Positions 60,713-64,000 of a DNA stretch of 64,000 nt are shown here, one piece after another. A program made the translations under genes and the position numbers. This stretch comes from Pseudomonas sp. ANT_H12B (GTDB taxonomy: Bacteria; Pseudomonadota; Gammaproteobacteria; Pseudomonadales; Pseudomonadaceae). The stretch is taken from the NCBI RefSeq assembly GCF_008369325.1, contig NZ_VOBI01000013.1, positions 62,001 through 126,000 of the forward strand, in the 5' to 3' direction. How positions within the stretch are numbered: position 1 is the first letter of the stretch; every line of letters begins with the position of its first letter. The notes under the pieces were generated by a model, which was given only the letters and a program-made list of their open reading frames with translations, had not been told where the DNA came from and made no database searches.

Positions 60713-63700
60713 TTATACGGCTTCTATTTTATCGTCTTCGGCTTCTTCCTCGTCTCGGCGGTGCGCCCATTGATAAAGCGCAGGCAATATCAGCAGGGTC
60801 AACGCAGTTGAGGATAGGATGCCCCCGATCACCACGGTAGCCAGGGGTCTCTGGACCTCTGCCCCCGTTCCGGTGGCCAGTGCCATCGGAATAAAGCCAA
60901 GAGAGGCCACCAGAGCTGTCATCAACACTGGGCGCAACCGGGTAAGAGCCCCTTCATTGATTGCGGAACTCAACGAATGTCCTTCCTCCCGAAGATTGCG
61001 GATGAACGCAATCATCACCAGACCATTCAGCACCGCCACGCCCGACAACGCGATGAAACCAACACCTGCCGAGATCGACAGCGGGATGTCTCGGAGCCAT
61101 AAAGCCATGACTCCCCCCGTCAACGCGAATGGAATACCGGTGAACACCAATAGGCCATCCTTGAGGTTGTTGAACATCATGAACAAGAGTGCGAACACCA
61201 AGAGCAGGGCCACTGGGACTACAATCTGTAGTCGCTTGGCAGCGGATTGGAGCTGCTCGAACTGTCCTCCCCAGTTGGTCCAGTAACCGGCCGGGATCTG
61301 CACTTCTTTATCAATGGCGCTACTGGCCTCCTGTACAAATGAGCCGATATCACGCCCACGCACGTTAGCGCTGACGATCACCAGACGTTTGCCGTTTTCA
61401 CGACTGACCTGGTTAGGTCCCAACACTAGATCGAGGCTAGCCACCTCTGAAAGAGCAATAAACCCGATCTGATCGGCATTGGTGTTAAGCAGCGCCGGTA
61501 CCGGGATTAGCAGTGTGGACAATCCCTCGAGATCCTTACGCATGGCGTCGGATAAACGCACCACCATGTCGAATCGGCGGTCTCCCTCATACATCGTACC
61601 GGCTTGACGACCACCGACCGCCACCGCAATGGTGTCTTGTACGTCGCCAACGTTCAGTCCGTAACGGGCGGCTTTGTCACGGTCGATGTTGATGGTCAGT
61701 ACCGGCAGTCCCGACGTTTGCTCGACTTTGACCTCGGAGGCACCATTGATCTTCTGCATGGACGCGGCAATTTTTGCAGCGGTGCTGTTAAGCACCGCCA
61801 TGTCATCACCGAAGACCTTGACCGCCACATCACTGCGCACGCCTGAAATCAGCTCGTTAAAACGCAATTGAATAGGCTGAGAAAGCTCATAGTTGCTTCC
61901 GGGCATTCCGGCTGTAGCTTTTTGGATATCAGCTACCAACGCCTCTCTGGATTTATTCGGATCAGGCCATTGATTCTTCGGCTTGAGCATCACGTAGCTG
62001 TCAGAGATGTTTGGTGGCATTGGGTCTGAGGCAATTTCTGCTGTACCAGTACGAGCAAACATCCGCTTGACCTCCGGTACCTTTGCTAACACAAGTCTTT
62101 CCAGACGTTGCTGCATTTCTACCGATTGCGTCAGGCTGGTTCCTGGTACACGCAGTGCTTGCAACGCGAAATCCCCTTCACTGAGGCTCGGCACAAACTC
62201 GCTGCCCATTCGACTGGCGACCACACCGCACACCGCGATAACGGCTAGTGCTATGGCGAATGCCATTGATCGATGGCCCATGACCCATTCTAGCGCTGGC
62301 GCATACACCCGACGGGCGCCACGCATGATGATGTTCTCTTCTTCCTTGACCTTACCGGTGACGAACATCGCAATCGCCGCCGGGACAAAGGTCACCGACA
62401 ACAGCATCGCGCCGAGCAAGGCAATCACCACAGTAAACGCCATCGGGTGAAACATTTTTCCTTCGACGCCGGTGAGGGCAAAAATCGGTAGGTACACGAC
62501 CATGATGATCAACTGGCCGAAAATCAGCGGTCGGCGTGCTTCCTTGGCCGCCGCGAACACTTCGTGAAAGCGTTCGGAGCGGGTGAGGATGCGTCCGTGG
62601 TGTTGCTGTGCATGGGCCAGACGACGGATGGCGTTTTCGACAATGACCACCGCGCCATCAACGATGATGCCAAAGTCCAACGCTCCGAGGCTCATCAGGT
62701 TGGCGCTGACCTTGTTGGTAAACATGCCAGTGAATGTGAATAGCATCGCGAGCGGGATCACCATGGCAGTAATCAGAGCCGCGCGAATGTTGCCAAGGAA
62801 CAGGAACAGAATCGCGATCACCAGGATCGCACCTTCAATCAAGTTCTTCTTAACGGTGGCAATTGCCTTGTCCACCAAATTGGTACGGTCATAGACGGTG
62901 ACTGCCACCACCCCTTTTGGCAGTGAGCGGTTGATTTGCTCAAGCTTGCTAGCAACGGCTTGGGCCACGGTGCGGCTATTCTCACCGATCAGCATGAACA
63001 CTGTGCCGAGCACCACTTCACGACCGTTTTCGGTCGCTGCCCCCGTGCGCAATTCACGGCCGATGTCCACGGTTGCGACGTTCTTGACACGGATGGGCGT
63101 ACCGTCGACGTTGGCCATGACGATATTGGCGATATCTTCGGTGGTCGCTACTTGGCCAGGTGCGCGAATCAGTAACTGTTCGCCACTGTGCTCGATGTAA
63201 CCGGCACCGACGTTGGCGTTGTTGCGCTCCAGCGCTGTAACAAGGTCAGTCAGCGTAAGCTTGTAAGCCGCCAAGCGTTTTGGATCGGGCGCAATCTGGT
63301 ACTCCTTGGCGAACCCGCCAATGGTATTGATTTCGGCGACCCCGGGAACATTGCGCAGCTGAGGCTTGATGATCCAGTCTTGGATCACCCTCAGGTCGGT
63401 CGGCGTATAGGGACTGCCGTCCTCCTTGACGGCACCTTCTTCAGCCTCGACCGTCCACAGGAAAATTTCACCCAGACCGGTTGAGATCGGCCCCATGACG
63501 GCTTCCACCCCCTCGGGTAGTTGCTCCTTGGCCACCTGCAACCGTTCGTTGACCAATTGTCGGGCGAAGAACAGGTCAGTGCCTTCCTTGAAGATCACTG
63601 TGACTTGCGACAAACCCGAGCGTGACAGCGAGCGAGTTTGTTCTAGAGCCGGCAAACCAGCCATTGCAGTTTCGATGGGAAACGTGATGCGCTGCTCGGT

Positions 63701-63880
63701 TTCCAGTGGTGAAAAACCTGCTGCCCCTGTGTTGATTTGCACCTGGACGTTGGTGATATCGGGAACGGCGTCGATCGGCAGCTTCTGGTAGCTGGCTATC
63801 CCGAGGCCGGCCATGAGGAGAACCGCGAGCAGCACGATGATGCGCTGCTCGATGGCAAATTGGATCAGGCGTTCGAACAT
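60713..63880 (-). CDS. czcA: Heavy-metal efflux RND pump (CzcA/CusA family)
   Basis: 1055 residues, the inner-membrane proton-driven pump of a CBA tripartite efflux system. It shows the N-terminal helix (FAIEQRIIVLLAVLLMAGLGI), large periplasmic loops, and the metal-pump motif DFGIIVDGAVVIVEN (near 405) with the acidic residue typical of divalent-metal (Zn/Co/Cd) pumps. Duplicated blocks of membrane helices and a charged tail follow. Whether it exports Zn/Cd/Co or Cu/Ag is not certain; the DFG...D motif favours the former. It begins 26 bp after czcB. Confidence 0.93.
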   Translation of the reverse strand: MFERLIQFAIEQRIIVLLAVLLMAGLGIASYQKLPIDAVPDITNVQVQINTGAAGFSPLETEQRITFPIETAMAGLPALEQTRSLSRSGLSQVTVIFKEGTDLFFARQLVNERLQVAKEQLPEGVEAVMGPISTGLGEIFLWTVEAEEGAVKEDGSPYTPTDLRVIQDWIIKPQLRNVPGVAEINTIGGFAKEYQIAPDPKRLAAYKLTLTDLVTALERNNANVGAGYIEHSGEQLLIRAPGQVATTEDIANIVMANVDGTPIRVKNVATVDIGRELRTGAATENGREVVLGTVFMLIGENSRTVAQAVASKLEQINRSLPKGVVAVTVYDRTNLVDKAIATVKKNLIEGAILVIAILFLFLGNIRAALITAMVIPLAMLFTFTGMFTNKVSANLMSLGALDFGIIVDGAVVIVENAIRRLAHAQQHHGRILTRSERFHEVFAAAKEARRPLIFGQLIIMVVYLPIFALTGVEGKMFHPMAFTVVIALLGAMLLSVTFVPAAIAMFVTGKVKEEENIIMRGARRVYAPALEWVMGHRSMAFAIALAVIAVCGVVASRMGSEFVPSLSEGDFALQALRVPGTSLTQSVEMQQRLERLVLAKVPEVKRMFARTGTAEIASDPMPPNISDSYVMLKPKNQWPDPNKSREALVADIQKATAGMPGSNYELSQPIQLRFNELISGVRSDVAVKVFGDDMAVLNSTAAKIAASMQKINGASEVKVEQTSGLPVLTINIDRDKAARYGLNVGDVQDTIAVAVGGRQAGTMYEGDRRFDMVVRLSDAMRKDLEGLSTLLIPVPALLNTNADQIGFIALSEVASLDLVLGPNQVSRENGKRLVIVSANVRGRDIGSFVQEASSAIDKEVQIPAGYWTNWGGQFEQLQSAAKRLQIVVPVALLLVFALLFMMFNNLKDGLLVFTGIPFALTGGVMALWLRDIPLSISAGVGFIALSGVAVLNGLVMIAFIRNLREEGHSLSSAINEGALTRLRPVLMTALVASLGFIPMALATGTGAEVQRPLATVVIGGILSSTALTLLILPALYQWAHRRDEEEAEDDKIEAV

Positions 63881-63906
63881 GAGAACCTTCTCGTGGAAGT
63901 GGCGGA

Positions 63907-64000
63907 TCAGTGGGCGTGTTCAGCCGAGGCTTTACCCAGTTCTGATTTCAGAATGAAACTGCCGGCAGCGGCGACTTGAACACCGGGCTCCAGGCCCTCC
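63907..64000 (-). CDS. czcB: Periplasmic adaptor (CzcB-like), C-terminal 30 residues only
   Basis: The frame running off the window edge ends FILKSELGKASAEHAH, the typical C terminus of an RND membrane-fusion protein, with histidines at the end. Its position directly upstream of czcA on the same strand supports this; the rest is outside the window. Confidence 0.8.
   Translation of the reverse strand, partial: EGLEPGVQVAAAGSFILKSELGKASAEHAH

Overview
The window is the replication-origin region of a Pseudomonas chromosome, most likely from the P. fluorescens group. The evidence is the Pseudomonas gene order: glyS-gmhB-acyltransferase, gyrB-recF-dnaN-dnaA, oriC, rpmH-rnpA-yidD-yidC-mnmE, mnmG-rsmG-parA-parB, atpIBEFHAGDC, glmU-regulator-glmS. 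It is supported by two parS sites inside recF, a Pseudomonas-type REP pair and DnaA boxes of the form TTATCCACA. Nothing was searched against a database; family names come from motifs read in the translations.

Layout. 1-2533: end of glyS, gmhB and a PlsC/HdtS-type acyltransferase, then two intrinsic terminators. 2534-28617: an apparently complete 26,084-bp Tn7-like transposon inserted two bases past the gyrB stop codon. It has 13-bp perfect terminal inverted repeats (TGTCGACGGGCAA), arrays of transposase-binding-like repeats at both ends, and a 5-bp target duplication (GCTGG at 2529-2533 and 28618-28622). Its tnsA-tnsB-tnsC-tniQ operon lies in the middle (8.6-14.1 kb), with cargo on both sides. 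Left cargo: a serine recombinase overlapping two ParB/RepB-like genes, then a metallophosphoesterase between two small, seemingly related proteins. Right cargo: a helix-turn-helix gene divergent from tnsA, a HAD hydrolase, an IetAS-type AAA ATPase/subtilase pair, a cysteine-rich protein, a retron-type reverse transcriptase with a small partner ORF and a possible structured RNA, and a single-chain Type ISP restriction-modification enzyme. The element is therefore largely a defence island. A second, diverged transposon end sits 379 bp inside the right end and abuts an (TGGC)11 repeat, suggesting tandem or nested insertion at the same target.

28624-55687 is the conserved core: DNA gyrase and replication initiation (gyrB-recF-dnaN-dnaA, minus strand), oriC with four perfect DnaA boxes, and the plus-strand ribosome/RNase P/membrane-insertion genes. 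The tRNA-modification and chromosome-partition genes, the complete ATP synthase operon and the glucosamine/UDP-GlcNAc genes follow. A second DnaA-box cluster beside an AT-rich stretch lies between mnmE and mnmG.

55688-64000: exactly 25 bp after the glmS stop, the classical attTn7 distance, begins an array of three 20-bp repeats very like the TnsB sites of the Tn7 right end. It is followed by a terminator that serves glmS. Beyond it are poorly known AT-richer genes, an OprD-family porin, a candidate small RNA, two small secreted DUF2790-like proteins and a CzcA-type metal efflux pump with the end of its periplasmic adaptor. The other end of this second element is not visible. Thus two different Tn7-type insertions sit behind two essential genes (gyrB and glmS) on either side of the origin, and each carries a terminator-like hairpin just inside the end facing the host gene.
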